DNA of 37,001 bases from IMG/VR virus record IMGVR_UViG_3300020182_000086, positions 1 to 37,001 of that record, one strand, 5' to 3'. The translations under genes and the position numbers were made by a program. Shown here piece by piece: positions 25,185 to 34,209 of this stretch. The notes under the pieces are model-generated. The model had not been told where the DNA came from. It saw only the letters and a program-made list of their open reading frames with translations, and did not search any database. Position 1 is the first letter of the stretch. The number at the start of each line of letters is the position of its first letter. The stretch comes from a virus.

Positions 25185-25381
25185 TATTTATATGTTTTTG
25201 CGCGTTGTGTAATTGGTCCAGCTCCACTATCGCACGGATATTTAGAAACTTCTAATCCATCTTTGCCTGAACTAGATCCTTTTCCCATTGGGAAACCTTC
25301 TTTACTAAGTGGTCCGTCCCAAATAGCGTTTTCACCTACCTGACCTGATAGATCTACTTTTAAGTTTTTAATGTTTTTCAT
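25184..25381 (-). CDS. Small unknown protein
   Basis: A 65-residue glycine/serine/lysine-rich soluble protein (VGENAIWDGPLSKEGF, then KYPCDSGAGPI). It shares the tight spacing of its neighbours: a one-base overlap with the next gene and one base from the previous. Its low complexity and short length prevent a functional call. Coding is supported by its place in an unbroken run of genes. Confidence 0.5.
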   Translation of the reverse strand: MKNIKNLKVDLSGQVGENAIWDGPLSKEGFPMGKGSSSGKDGLEVSKYPCDSGAGPITQRAKTYK

Positions 25382-25382
25382 A

Positions 25383-25862
25383 TTAGTATTTTTTATTGCA
25401 TTTTTTTAGTATAGGTGTTACAGAGTTTTGTCTTTGATCTGTGCTGCCAAACATTCCTTGTGCTGCGTTTTGAGCTGAATTAGGGAACACTGCGTTAGCC
25501 ACACCCGCCGCTGATCCTTGGTTGTTTGGCTGTGTAACATCTTGGTTTCCTTCTAAAGCTGAAACTCTATCGCTAAGTTCTGATATATCACTACTGCTTC
25601 CAGGCACTGCGCCAGCTGCTTGGCTTGATCGTTGAGCAGCTGCTCCTGAAAGAACTCCAACGCCTTTACTTGCGTTGAGTGCTTGTTTTTTTTGATTTCT
25701 ATAATTTTGCATAGAGTCTACCATTCCGCTAAGGCCACCTCCTTGCTGTAACATGTACCCGGCCATGGATTGATCTGGATTGAAACCGCTTGCAGCACCA
25801 GCAACCTGATTTACTGGTGAGTTTCCAGTTGTAGCTTTAATGTCTTGTTTGTATGTTGGCAT
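25383..25862 (-). CDS. Low-complexity glutamine/asparagine/alanine-rich protein
   Basis: A 159-residue protein dominated by alanine, glycine, serine, asparagine and glutamine, with one short heptad-like helix (ISELSDRVSALEG, about 93-105). A similar composition is seen in minor virion or internal proteins of podoviruses, but also in linkers, so no role is assigned. It lies one base from the winged-helix-like gene and one base from the 65-residue gene, giving continuous translation across the group. Confidence 0.5.
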   Translation of the reverse strand: MPTYKQDIKATTGNSPVNQVAGAASGFNPDQSMAGYMLQQGGGLSGMVDSMQNYRNQKKQALNASKGVGVLSGAAAQRSSQAAGAVPGSSSDISELSDRVSALEGNQDVTQPNNQGSAAGVANAVFPNSAQNAAQGMFGSTDQRQNSVTPILKKCNKKY

Positions 25863-25863
25863 A

Positions 25864-26310
25864 TTATCTATCTTTATCTTTGTTTACATTTTTTATAGAA
25901 GTTATAAGAACTTTATCAGTGTACGTCTTACCCTTCATTATACTGTTTCTGTGATTGCTAGTTGGTAGATCATCTTGACCTAGTATAATTCTATACATAT
26001 GCTTGATTAAATGCTTACATTTAAACGATGTTTTGTATATATGATACTTTTGAGTTGTTCTATTTCTTTTTCTCCAAACAACTATCCAACCTTCTTTCAG
26101 CAAACGGTTCCAGCGGCGGTTATCCCAACTATAGGAATAACTACCAGCTTCGAAATCTTTTTTTGTAAACATATCAATACAATCTAAGTATATCAATAAC
26201 TCTAGATCAGCATCGTTAAGGTCGTTGTTTCTGCAAGCCCATTTACGTATTATACGATAATGTTTAAACAGATTCATATTTTTTATGTCATCTGCGTCTA
26301 GCCTTTTCAT
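25864..26310 (-). CDS. Winged-helix (MarR-like) candidate DNA-binding protein
   Basis: A 148-residue basic protein. The first 115 residues read like a winged-helix domain: helix LFKHYRIIRKWACR, helix LNDADLELLIYLDCI, a recognition-type segment with DNRRWNRLLKEGWIVVW, a wing with RKRNRTTQKYHIY, then a final helix HLIKHMYRIILGQDDLP. This layout resembles MarR-type regulators and conserved proteins of Bacteroidetes phages. Its start overlaps the groES stop in an ATGA junction. A regulator of late transcription is a reasonable guess, perhaps acting at the repeated palindromes described below, but there is no direct evidence. Confidence 0.6.
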   Translation of the reverse strand: MKRLDADDIKNMNLFKHYRIIRKWACRNNDLNDADLELLIYLDCIDMFTKKDFEAGSYSYSWDNRRWNRLLKEGWIVVWRKRNRTTQKYHIYKTSFKCKHLIKHMYRIILGQDDLPTSNHRNSIMKGKTYTDKVLITSIKNVNKDKDR

Positions 26311-26567
26311 AAAACAACAACTACATCTTGCGCTTTAATAACGTGATATGTTTTTCTGTGTATTTCTATCTTATGCCCAGCGTGTCTATCAAAGAAGATT
26401 TTATCACCTTCTTTTAATCCTTCAACCTGTTCACCAGCTGATAATACATTAGCTTCAGTGTAACGAATGTCTTCACGTTGATTTTCTGCAAGAAGTAAAC
26501 CACCTTTTGTTTCGGTGGTTCCTTCTTTTATTTTTTCTATTATTAAGTTTCTACCTATCGCTTTCAT
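26307..26567 (-). CDS. groES: Co-chaperonin GroES
   Basis: An 86-residue protein from the ATG at 26567. A TTG three bases further upstream is a weaker alternative start. Typical GroES features are present. The N-terminal strand is GRNLIIEKI. A mobile loop at about 15-33 has KGGLLLAEN, whose hydrophobic triplet contacts GroEL. The roof and turn segment is LKEGDKIFFDRHAGHKIEI, and the closing strand is HVIKAQDVVVVL. It caps the phage GroEL ring during protein folding. Its start overlaps the end of groEL by 17 bases. In bacterial operons the order is normally groES then groEL, so this arrangement is reversed. The last bases overlap the next gene (ATGA). Confidence 0.9.
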   Translation of the reverse strand: MKAIGRNLIIEKIKEGTTETKGGLLLAENQREDIRYTEANVLSAGEQVEGLKEGDKIFFDRHAGHKIEIHRKTYHVIKAQDVVVVL

Positions 26568-28104
26568 CAATTCTTAAATTATTGATTACACAATCAGTTG
26601 ATAATATAGTTGTCGCTACTGAAGCTGCATTTCGAAGAGCGCTTTTGGTAACTAGCAGAGGGTCGATAATACCTGACTTAATCATATTTACCATTTTTCC
26701 TGTAACCACGTTTAGACCTCTTCCTTTAGCTTTAGGTAAATCCGCATCTGTTATACCAGCGTTTTCTAGTATTGTCTTAAATGGTGCTCTAATTGCTTCT
26801 AGGAGCAGTTTTTCACCATCTGACTTTGGTACTATACTTGTTGCGGCGTTTAACAGCGCGATACCTCCTCCAGACACTATACCTTCTTTTATAGCAGCTT
26901 TTGTAGCGCAGATAGCATCTTCTGCTCTATCTGTTTTTTCTTTTAATTCAATATCAGAATTAGCACCTACTTTCACAATTGCTACTCTAGCAGAAAGCAT
27001 ACCTAATCTTTTTTCGAGCTTAATTATCTCATAAGCCTGCGTAGCTTCTAGTAAATCTCTTTTTAGCTTGTCAATTGTAGCTAAAATCATTGGTCCTGAT
27101 TCTTCAAATTGAAGTATAGTCTCAGCATGAGTTGTAACGGCTTTTAAACACGTTCCTAGGTGCTCTGGTTGGATTAAATCCATATCGTCACCTAAATCCT
27201 CATTTATAATCGTAGCATTTGTTAGAAGCGCTAAATCCTGTAACACCTCCTGTTTGTTGACGCCTTGAGTAGGACCGTTTATAACGTTAACTCTTATATT
27301 GCCTTTATTTTTGTTCATAGCTAAAGCAGATAAAACACCTTGTTCTAAGTCGCCGATAATCAGCAAAGGCTTATTGTTTTTTATTACATACTCTAGCACA
27401 GATTGAATCTGTCTTATTGTATCAACTGGTGATTCTATTAACAACACTAACGCATTGTCTAGTTCAGCTGATTTATTTTGAACATTAGTTATAAAATGAG
27501 AGTTCGTAAGACCTTTGTCATATTGAACGCCATCTACAACCTCAACTTCTGTTTTTCCATCTTGTGACGTTTCCATCATTACAATCCCCGTGTTATCTAC
27601 AGCTCTAAAAGCATCGGCTATAACTTTACCTAGCTTTGGATCGTTATTTGTAGATATTGTGGCAATGTTGTCAATCATGTCCCCTTCAACTGGTAACGAA
27701 ACACTCTCTAGGTATTTTATAACCTTATCAACACCGCTACTAATACCTTCTTTTAATTCTCTTGAGTTTGTTTTATCTGAAACCTTATAAGCTTCAGTTA
27801 ATATAGCGTGAGCTAAGACCGTAGCGGTGGTTGTACCATCACCTGCTTCTCTCACTGTTTTTCTTGCTGCTTCTTTTAAAAGCGTAGCTCCCATGTTTTC
27901 CACTGGGTCTCGCAAGATTATTGAATCTGCTACTGTTACACCATCTTTTGTAATGATTGGTTTTCCAGTATGATCTTCTAGCATCACACATTTGCCGCTA
28001 GCTCCTAAAGTGGAGCTAACAGCTTTTGTGAGCTTTTCTATTCCTTTAAATACGTTAACTCGGGCTTCTTCACCGAAGTTAAGGTTTTTGACAATTGCGT
28101 CCAT
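26551..28104 (-). CDS. groEL: Chaperonin GroEL
   Basis: A 517-residue group I chaperonin with full ATPase residues: TKDG with D54, GDGTTTAT at 88-95, and RAEDA with D396, followed by EGIVSGGGIALL. The apical domain keeps the KPLLIIGDLEQGVLSAL core, but bacterial GYLSPYFI is replaced by KGLTNSHFI, and the usual GFGDRRK loop is changed. The C-terminal GGM tail of bacterial GroEL is absent: the protein ends at RIDESDR, about 30 residues short of the E. coli form. It probably folds phage capsid or fibre proteins with the phage GroES. The gene opens after a 32-base A/T-rich leader. Confidence 0.95.
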   Translation of the reverse strand: MDAIVKNLNFGEEARVNVFKGIEKLTKAVSSTLGASGKCVMLEDHTGKPIITKDGVTVADSIILRDPVENMGATLLKEAARKTVREAGDGTTTATVLAHAILTEAYKVSDKTNSRELKEGISSGVDKVIKYLESVSLPVEGDMIDNIATISTNNDPKLGKVIADAFRAVDNTGIVMMETSQDGKTEVEVVDGVQYDKGLTNSHFITNVQNKSAELDNALVLLIESPVDTIRQIQSVLEYVIKNNKPLLIIGDLEQGVLSALAMNKNKGNIRVNVINGPTQGVNKQEVLQDLALLTNATIINEDLGDDMDLIQPEHLGTCLKAVTTHAETILQFEESGPMILATIDKLKRDLLEATQAYEIIKLEKRLGMLSARVAIVKVGANSDIELKEKTDRAEDAICATKAAIKEGIVSGGGIALLNAATSIVPKSDGEKLLLEAIRAPFKTILENAGITDADLPKAKGRGLNVVTGKMVNMIKSGIIDPLLVTKSALRNAASVATTILSTDCVINNLRIDESDR

Positions 28105-28136
28105 ATTTGATTTAATTTAATTTAATTGAGTGTGGT

Positions 28137-28451
28137 TTATTTAAAGGTTTTTACTACTTTAGGTCCGTCGATAAATTCAACTTTCTTCAAGTAATGCGCT
28201 ACTGTTTGGTCGATAGCTGTTTCAGCTTCTTCTAAAGTTTCACGCCTGGTAACATCATGCCAGTTTTCTGGATCTTCGATGTCTTGGTACTCTGTTTGGT
28301 AAAATCCATTGATAAGCTGGACAATTCTCCAGTTTTCTTTGTTAGTTATGTGTTTCCATAGTTTAACTTGGCTTTTGCTTGGTTGTGGGTGACTACTCCA
28401 CGATTCAGTCTGGTAAAAAAGTGTCATTGGTTTTGGTTTTAAAATTAACAT
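28137..28451 (-). CDS. Unknown protein
   Basis: A 104-residue soluble protein rich in aromatic residues, with a WRIVQLINGFYQTEYQDIED stretch, a WHDVTRRETLEEAETAIDQT helix and a GPKVVKTF end. An internal ATG at 28427 is an alternative start (96 residues). It has no signal or membrane segment, and no family is recognised. It lies between the fibre cassette and groEL, 32 bases from the latter. Confidence 0.55.
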   Translation of the reverse strand: MLILKPKPMTLFYQTESWSSHPQPSKSQVKLWKHITNKENWRIVQLINGFYQTEYQDIEDPENWHDVTRRETLEEAETAIDQTVAHYLKKVEFIDGPKVVKTFK

Positions 28452-28503
28452 TGGTTTTATGCTTTTGTAGCATATGGCTATTATTACTCGTTTTACTCAA
28501 TAT

Positions 28504-28824
28504 TTACTCCCCTATTGTCATTGTTACAGACGTAGGGTTTATTAAAGATTCTATTTGACTAGCAATACCAGCTTCAATAGATTCTACAGTTTCTTCTCCC
28601 ATAGCTTCTTTTGTCCACTCCACAACTATTTCATTAGTTAAGTCTTCAAATGGTATAAAAGCGCCGCCTTCACTTAAAGGGACGATTTGAGTACCTATTG
28701 CATTAGATGAATAATCGCCATCAGTCCCTGTCACTATCCAGTGTACATTATACACTACATCCGTCTGTTCGTCCTCTTGAGGATGTACATCCACTGTTTT
28801 GCAATTCCAATCGTAAGTTATCAT
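28504..28824 (-). CDS. Small phage protein, DUF7936-like
   Basis: A 106-residue protein with strands in the first half (VYNVHWIVTGTDGDYSSNAIG) and a helix in the second (EIVVEWTKEAMGEETVESIE, then AGIASQIESLINP). This type recurs beside fibre genes in phages, where I recall an uncharacterised family. Its function is unknown. It follows the long fibre gene by two bases. Confidence 0.6.
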   Translation of the reverse strand: MITYDWNCKTVDVHPQEDEQTDVVYNVHWIVTGTDGDYSSNAIGTQIVPLSEGGAFIPFEDLTNEIVVEWTKEAMGEETVESIEAGIASQIESLINPTSVTMTIGE

Positions 28825-28826
28825 AT

Positions 28827-31800
28827 TTATTTATTTTCTAATTTTTGTATTCTTGTTTCTAATTGTTCTATTCTTGTTACAGCTTCTTGAAGAGCTGCTG
28901 TCAATAAAGGTACTATTTTAGCTTGATCTATTCCTTGATAAGATGGTTTATTATTTTCATCAACCGCATCTTTTTCACCTGATATAGCTTCTGGTATTAC
29001 TTCAGCCACTTCGTGAGCCATAAAGCCATCTACTTTATAATCGCTTGGTCCTTCTTTCCAACTAAACCTATTAGGTTTTAATTCTTTTAATCTACTTACT
29101 GCGTCGTTTATAGGTGTAATATTTTCTTTAAGTCTATAATCCGAACTCGTATTGTATTGAACTCCGTATTGGTTCATGCTTATATAACCCCTAACAGCAT
29201 TATTAGATCTTATAAATTCAATCATACGACCTGACGCACCGGGGAAAGCAGTTTCAGATTTTATTCTCATCAGCTGAGAAGATGATGTTGAGGTAGTTCC
29301 TTTTATGTAAAGCTTAGAAGAAGGGGAAGTTTCCCCAATCCCAACGTAGCCTGTGCTGTTAATACGTAATCTTTCACTGTTTTGAGTTCTAAATGTTATA
29401 TTCGCTGCTTGAGTGGCGTTAAAGTTGAAAACCCCTGTTCCTCTATGAATTAATTCAGAAGAAGTATTAGCACCGAGACTATTTCTAATTATTCTAAGAC
29501 CATAATCGCTGTAAGTTGAATCTCCCACAAGATCAATATAAGCGAAACCGTTTGTAGTCCTGCCGTTACCAATTTGAATAAAGTTTGCTCCGTTATTGGC
29601 GTAACCAACATCTAATCCGTTACCTGTTATTCTAGTGCTGCCTGCTACCTCCAGTTTTTCGTTAGGACTAGTTGTTCCAATACCAACATTACCTGAGCCA
29701 TTAATAACCATTTTTTGAGTAGCATTAGTCCAAAACTCCATGTTGTTGGTGGCCATTTCATATCTAACCCTACCTTTAGTTTGAACTGAGCCGTTACCAA
29801 ACCAAAGCTCAGCTTCATTAGCTCCTGTTATTGTAACAAAACTCCTATTGCTGGCTGTGCTCTCGAATATAGCTGATGTTCCACTCGCAGGAGACCAAGT
29901 GCGAAGCGTTCCGTTTGCCACGTGAAGTTTTGCTTGAGGACTAGTCGTTCCGATACCTACGTTGCCGCCTAAAGTTCTAATCGCCAAATTTCCATTAGCT
30001 CCAAATATACTAGTATCGTAGCCTACGCCATCCCAATCACCTAGTTGTAACAAACCCGAATCACCTTTAGCCCAAGGAACTCCTTCTACTAAATAGCCAT
30101 CACCTCCAACAGAGTCAATCTCACCTGCGACTTCCAGCTTAGAGCCAGGACTAGTCGTTCCAATACCTACTCTATTGTTTGGCTCATCTACGTAAACAGT
30201 GTCTGAAACTAGTGTGTTTCCATCACCAATCCATATTCTACCGGTTGGTAGGTTAGGCACATCGTTTGATCTAAGTAAAGCAGCTACAACAATGTTACCA
30301 TCAGCTGAAGTACTTACCCTACCTACTTGACCTACGTTTTGAATAAGATTCGTAGACCCAGTTGGTTTTGTCAAAGTAAGTCCACCACCTGATTTTACGT
30401 ATATAGTATCATTTTCGTTTGGAGTGCTATTGTCTATTGGTGATGTTATTAAATTTCTTAATTTACCAACAACAGTTGCTGTACCTTCCCCGTTAGGTGC
30501 TAGATCTTGATCTAATAAACCAAAACAAGGCATTTTATTATCACCTAAATTATTAGTTGCCGTAGAGTCAGCATCTGCTAAATCAACATAAAGCCTAGGT
30601 GAAGCACCAACACTTCCATATATGTAAACTGGATCTCCTTTTACTAAATTAATACCACCGTTTGCTGAAGATATATTTTTTACTTGTATATCTATAGCTT
30701 CTGATGATTCAGAAGCTGTTGGTAGTACTATTGATTTTAAGTTTATTGCCTCTACGTGACCAGTGGTGTTTGTTGTAACTGAGTCAACAGCTGTTACGGT
30801 ATCACCTGCAGCTGGAGTTATAGTAGAAGTATTGTCTGTTCTTGAAGTTAAATCATGGTTAACCGTTACAATTGGACCTGTAGAGTTTACGGTCGTTATA
30901 TAGGTTCCACCCTCTACATCTGTTACATCTCCTTGTGGTATAGTCGGGAAGGTTTGTAAATTTCCAGCACCATCAACGTATTCAACAGAAGAGCCGTTCA
31001 TTGTGATATCAACAGAGGGATTCACAGTGGCTACGCCACCTATATTTGCGGTAAAGGCATTTCCAGCGTGTGTAGTAGCTACTGAAGTTACTGTACCTTG
31101 AAACTGATCTGTAGAGTTTATAGTTAACTCATTTAAAACTGTGTCGTACAATGTTGTAACATTTGTACCACCAATAAAGCTAATTGTATCTCCGCTTAAC
31201 ACAGATTCGCTACCTGAATCTCCAGCTACAGTCCACGAATATGTTCCAGGTATCGAAGCTACAGTAGCCCATGTATTAGATTTAGTTAAATACCTTTCAC
31301 CAGTAACAGCGTTACCATCTAGTGCTGTTAAATCAACTTCACCGATATTTACATCACCTGTTGCGCTTGAGTTTATATTTCCATAAGCTACATACACTCC
31401 TGTGTTGTTGTTACTAAATGTTTCTACTATATTAGTAGGTATTGTTGGTAGTGTAAAAGTTGTGAGTTCTTGACCTGTAACATGACCTGAAGAGTTAACA
31501 CCTACATTAGATGAAAGAGCCGTAAAAGTTCCGCCATGCGTTAAAGTGGTTGAAGGAGTTGTGTTAGTTTGAGCCTGAGAATCGTGTGTTACTGATATAG
31601 TTGTATTTCCAGCTTGGTTTGCTGTGAATGTGCCGGTTCCACCTAAAACTCCAGTTCCTTGAACCGTTAAAGTTCCATCTCCTACAGTTGGTATAGCTGG
31701 AAATGTTTGAAGATCACCTTGACCATCTACGTATTGACTTGCAGTACCTGCCCATGTAAAGTCTAAGTCAGGTGTAGTTGTTGGATTAGTAACAGCTACA

Positions 31801-33476
31801 TCTAAAGCGTCTCCTGTTGTTGAAGCGCTTACGTTTGTTACTGTACCGTCAAACTGATCGTTAGAAGTTACTGTTAAGGTGTTAAGACTTCTGGTAACTG
31901 TTGTAGTTCCTGCGCCTATAATTAACACATCGTCATTAGAAGCGTCTGAACCTGCTAGTCTTACACCAGCTGTTCCATCCACAGAACCAACGCCTTCTAA
32001 ATTGTAAGTTGTATTTAAGTCAGTGCCATCTATAGAAAGTTCTGTCGCGCTAACTCTGGTAACTGTTATGTTAGTTCCACCGGTTAGTGTTACAGAATCA
32101 GATGAAGCGTCACTACCTAATAATGTTATATCAGTAGTAGCAACTGGCACTGTTAAGTCGTAAGTTGTGTTAGTATCTGTAGCGTCTATAGTTAAAGTTG
32201 TACCAACTAGTGCGGTAGACACGTTTGTTCCACCTACAAAAGTTACTATATCTGTTGAATTAACTACAGTTGGTCCGCCAGTGTCTCCTTGTATTTCCCA
32301 CTCGTAAGTTCCAGGTATTGTGCTTATCTCAGCCCACTTATTTGTTTTAGTTAAATAACGTTCTCCTGCAGCTGCATTTCCATCTATAGCTGATAAGTCA
32401 GCTGTTACAACAACATCACCAGTAGTAGGTATGGTAGGTGTAAGATCTATGTATGTACCGTCAGTTGTATCTAAAGTTTCAACTATATTACTAGGTACTA
32501 CCGGTATTGCTGGAAAAGTCTGTAAATCACCAGCACCGTCTATGTATTGAGTTGCGTTACCATTTAAACCTATAGCTAAAACTCCAGCTGTGGTTATTGG
32601 AGATCCAGTTACTGAAAATGCATTACCAGCATGTGTTTGACCTACGCTAGTAACTGTACCTGTTGGTATAGTTGGAAATGTTTGCAAGTTACCCTCACCA
32701 TCTACATACTGTAAATTAGTTCCTTCCCAGTTAAACGCTATAGTTCCAGCGCTTGTAATAGGTACACCAGCTACACTTAAAGAGTCTCCATCTATAGAAG
32801 CATCTATACTGGTTACTGTTCCAACAACTGTCACATCTATTAGTATATTGCTACCTGTGTCGGTTAGTGTCACATTTGTACCAGCTTGTAATTTTACTAT
32901 ATTCTCTGTTAAATCACTACCTATAAGTCTTATATCTGAATTAGGACCGTTTTGTATGGAATCTAACTCGTAGGTCGTGTCTAAGTCCTCGCTAGCTAAA
33001 ACAAAAGAGCACGTATCATATATTTTCTTTTTTTCAATATAACCGCTACCACCTATGAAGGTTAGGTTTAAAGTGTAAAAAGTTGTTACACCAATTTGAG
33101 TGTATGAATCTATTTTGTAATGACCAAAAGTACTTATTTCGTTTTGTTCACTAATAAGTATTTCGGTACCTACTATGTAATCTAAAAACCCAACTGTATT
33201 TTGTCCGCTAATATCTATAGCATTTATATTTAACGACGTTATGTTTGAGAAAGGCGTTAGATTTGGAACACCGGTTATATCACCGTCGCTTGCACCTGAT
33301 ACTTCAAACTTATAAAGCATACAAGCTGATATAGATATAGTTCCAGTTATGTTTATATACTCACCAACGGCTTCAGCCGTAAAGTTTCTAGTCATTAAGT
33401 TGCTAGCTCTTGTGCCAATCCAATAATCCTCTGGTTGTACAGGTAAATGTTTAGGGTATGCGCTAATTCTAGCCAT
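28827..33476 (-). CDS. Long tail fibre/adhesin with C-terminal S74 self-cleaving chaperone
   Basis: A 1549-residue protein. The N-terminus (MARISAYPKHLPVQPEDYWI, then GTRASNLMTRNF) matches the start of two neighbouring fibres. Residues 180-900 are threonine-rich beta repeats: QYVDG-x-GDLQTFP-x-IP occurs at about 256, 310, 580 and 832, and two longer copies of a GERYLTK module lie near 351-401 and 705-756. Residues about 1100-1400 have four GIGTTSP-x-x-KL-type repeats. The end is a peptidase S74 chaperone domain: S1445 in SDYRLKEN with K1450, the expected Ser-Lys pair, then VDGFMAHEVAEVIPEAI and a final coiled coil. The chaperone trims itself after trimerisation. This is the most likely receptor-binding fibre. 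Confidence 0.9.
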   Translation of the reverse strand: MARISAYPKHLPVQPEDYWIGTRASNLMTRNFTAEAVGEYINITGTISISACMLYKFEVSGASDGDITGVPNLTPFSNITSLNINAIDISGQNTVGFLDYIVGTEILISEQNEISTFGHYKIDSYTQIGVTTFYTLNLTFIGGSGYIEKKKIYDTCSFVLASEDLDTTYELDSIQNGPNSDIRLIGSDLTENIVKLQAGTNVTLTDTGSNILIDVTVVGTVTSIDASIDGDSLSVAGVPITSAGTIAFNWEGTNLQYVDGEGNLQTFPTIPTGTVTSVGQTHAGNAFSVTGSPITTAGVLAIGLNGNATQYIDGAGDLQTFPAIPVVPSNIVETLDTTDGTYIDLTPTIPTTGDVVVTADLSAIDGNAAAGERYLTKTNKWAEISTIPGTYEWEIQGDTGGPTVVNSTDIVTFVGGTNVSTALVGTTLTIDATDTNTTYDLTVPVATTDITLLGSDASSDSVTLTGGTNITVTRVSATELSIDGTDLNTTYNLEGVGSVDGTAGVRLAGSDASNDDVLIIGAGTTTVTRSLNTLTVTSNDQFDGTVTNVSASTTGDALDVAVTNPTTTPDLDFTWAGTASQYVDGQGDLQTFPAIPTVGDGTLTVQGTGVLGGTGTFTANQAGNTTISVTHDSQAQTNTTPSTTLTHGGTFTALSSNVGVNSSGHVTGQELTTFTLPTIPTNIVETFSNNNTGVYVAYGNINSSATGDVNIGEVDLTALDGNAVTGERYLTKSNTWATVASIPGTYSWTVAGDSGSESVLSGDTISFIGGTNVTTLYDTVLNELTINSTDQFQGTVTSVATTHAGNAFTANIGGVATVNPSVDITMNGSSVEYVDGAGNLQTFPTIPQGDVTDVEGGTYITTVNSTGPIVTVNHDLTSRTDNTSTITPAAGDTVTAVDSVTTNTTGHVEAINLKSIVLPTASESSEAIDIQVKNISSANGGINLVKGDPVYIYGSVGASPRLYVDLADADSTATNNLGDNKMPCFGLLDQDLAPNGEGTATVVGKLRNLITSPIDNSTPNENDTIYVKSGGGLTLTKPTGSTNLIQNVGQVGRVSTSADGNIVVAALLRSNDVPNLPTGRIWIGDGNTLVSDTVYVDEPNNRVGIGTTSPGSKLEVAGEIDSVGGDGYLVEGVPWAKGDSGLLQLGDWDGVGYDTSIFGANGNLAIRTLGGNVGIGTTSPQAKLHVANGTLRTWSPASGTSAIFESTASNRSFVTITGANEAELWFGNGSVQTKGRVRYEMATNNMEFWTNATQKMVINGSGNVGIGTTSPNEKLEVAGSTRITGNGLDVGYANNGANFIQIGNGRTTNGFAYIDLVGDSTYSDYGLRIIRNSLGANTSSELIHRGTGVFNFNATQAANITFRTQNSERLRINSTGYVGIGETSPSSKLYIKGTTSTSSSQLMRIKSETAFPGASGRMIEFIRSNNAVRGYISMNQYGVQYNTSSDYRLKENITPINDAVSRLKELKPNRFSWKEGPSDYKVDGFMAHEVAEVIPEAISGEKDAVDENNKPSYQGIDQAKIVPLLTAALQEAVTRIEQLETRIQKLENK

Positions 33477-33492
33477 ATATTTTTATTTTATT

Positions 33493-34209
33493 TTATGCGT
33501 CTTTAACAAATCTGATAAATAAACCCCAACTGTTCGCATCGGAAAACCCAAGAGGTCCTAAATCACCTTGGGGTGTAATTTGCAACCCCCATCCAATAGT
33601 GGAGATTGAAGCTATATCTGTCCAATATCCCTCAGCTCGTTGAGGTAAACTAAAAAGAATACCCCCTTGTGATGACGATGCAACTGATGTATAGCCATAC
33701 CCTTGAGAGTTAAAACCGCTATCACCTAACTCAGTTGTGTTGGTTAATAAAGATTGATCCCAATTGCCAGGGCTTGCACCGTATCTATTTTTATTTCCAT
33801 TAGGAGTAGGGGATGGAAAGCATGGTGCGGTTTCTAAAGTATTAAAATCACTAGGTGTTGGCAACCTAAAGCCAACTGGTGGTTTCACTAAGTTTTTAGC
33901 AAAATAATTGTAAATCAATCCATAACTAGCGTTATTAGCGTCAAAATCCCAATAGCAAGCAGCTGGGGTTTGGTTGATCCAAGCTGCTCTCCATTCAACT
34001 CCATTGGTTGAGATAGGTATATTACCACCTGCAATTAACTCTGTTTCATTAGAGTTTGTGTCTGTCCAAATTAGATTACATATTTCTACTTGTCCAGAGG
34101 GTGTTGATGGAGGCCAAACAAGTTCAGATCCATTGTATATTTTCTGTACATCCATGCTATTAAGCTGAATGTTTGTTGGAGTTACGCCGTTTATTTTAAA
34201 ATCCCCCAT
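33493..34209 (-). CDS. FISUMP/C-type-lectin-like adhesin
   Basis: A 238-residue protein. A short N-terminal module (INGVTPTNIQLNSMDVQKIY, then NGSELVWP) resembles mounting modules of phage adhesins. The rest follows the FISUMP pattern of Bacteroidetes and Fibrobacter: SYGLIYNYFAKN at about 95-106, GFRLPTPSDFNTLE at 113-126, and a final GLFIRFVKD. The fold is related to C-type lectins, which present a variable ligand-binding face. It sits between the collagen-like protein (one-base overlap) and the long fibre, so it is probably part of the receptor-binding apparatus. Confidence 0.75.
   Translation of the reverse strand: MGDFKINGVTPTNIQLNSMDVQKIYNGSELVWPPSTPSGQVEICNLIWTDTNSNETELIAGGNIPISTNGVEWRAAWINQTPAACYWDFDANNASYGLIYNYFAKNLVKPPVGFRLPTPSDFNTLETAPCFPSPTPNGNKNRYGASPGNWDQSLLTNTTELGDSGFNSQGYGYTSVASSSQGGILFSLPQRAEGYWTDIASISTIGWGLQITPQGDLGPLGFSDANSWGLFIRFVKDA

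Noticed and set aside
26507-27034. A 175-codon plus-strand frame opposite groEL
   Set aside because: It is antisense to conserved chaperonin sequence, and its hydrophobic composition follows from the complement of groEL codons.
28452-28503. Partial similarity to the palindrome arm (GGCTATTATTA and CTATTGTCA)
   Set aside because: The core AGCCCCTTACTA is absent, so I do not count it as a fourth copy.
33493-34209. Diversity-generating retroelement target
   Set aside because: The fold is suitable, but no reverse transcriptase or template repeat is visible in the window.
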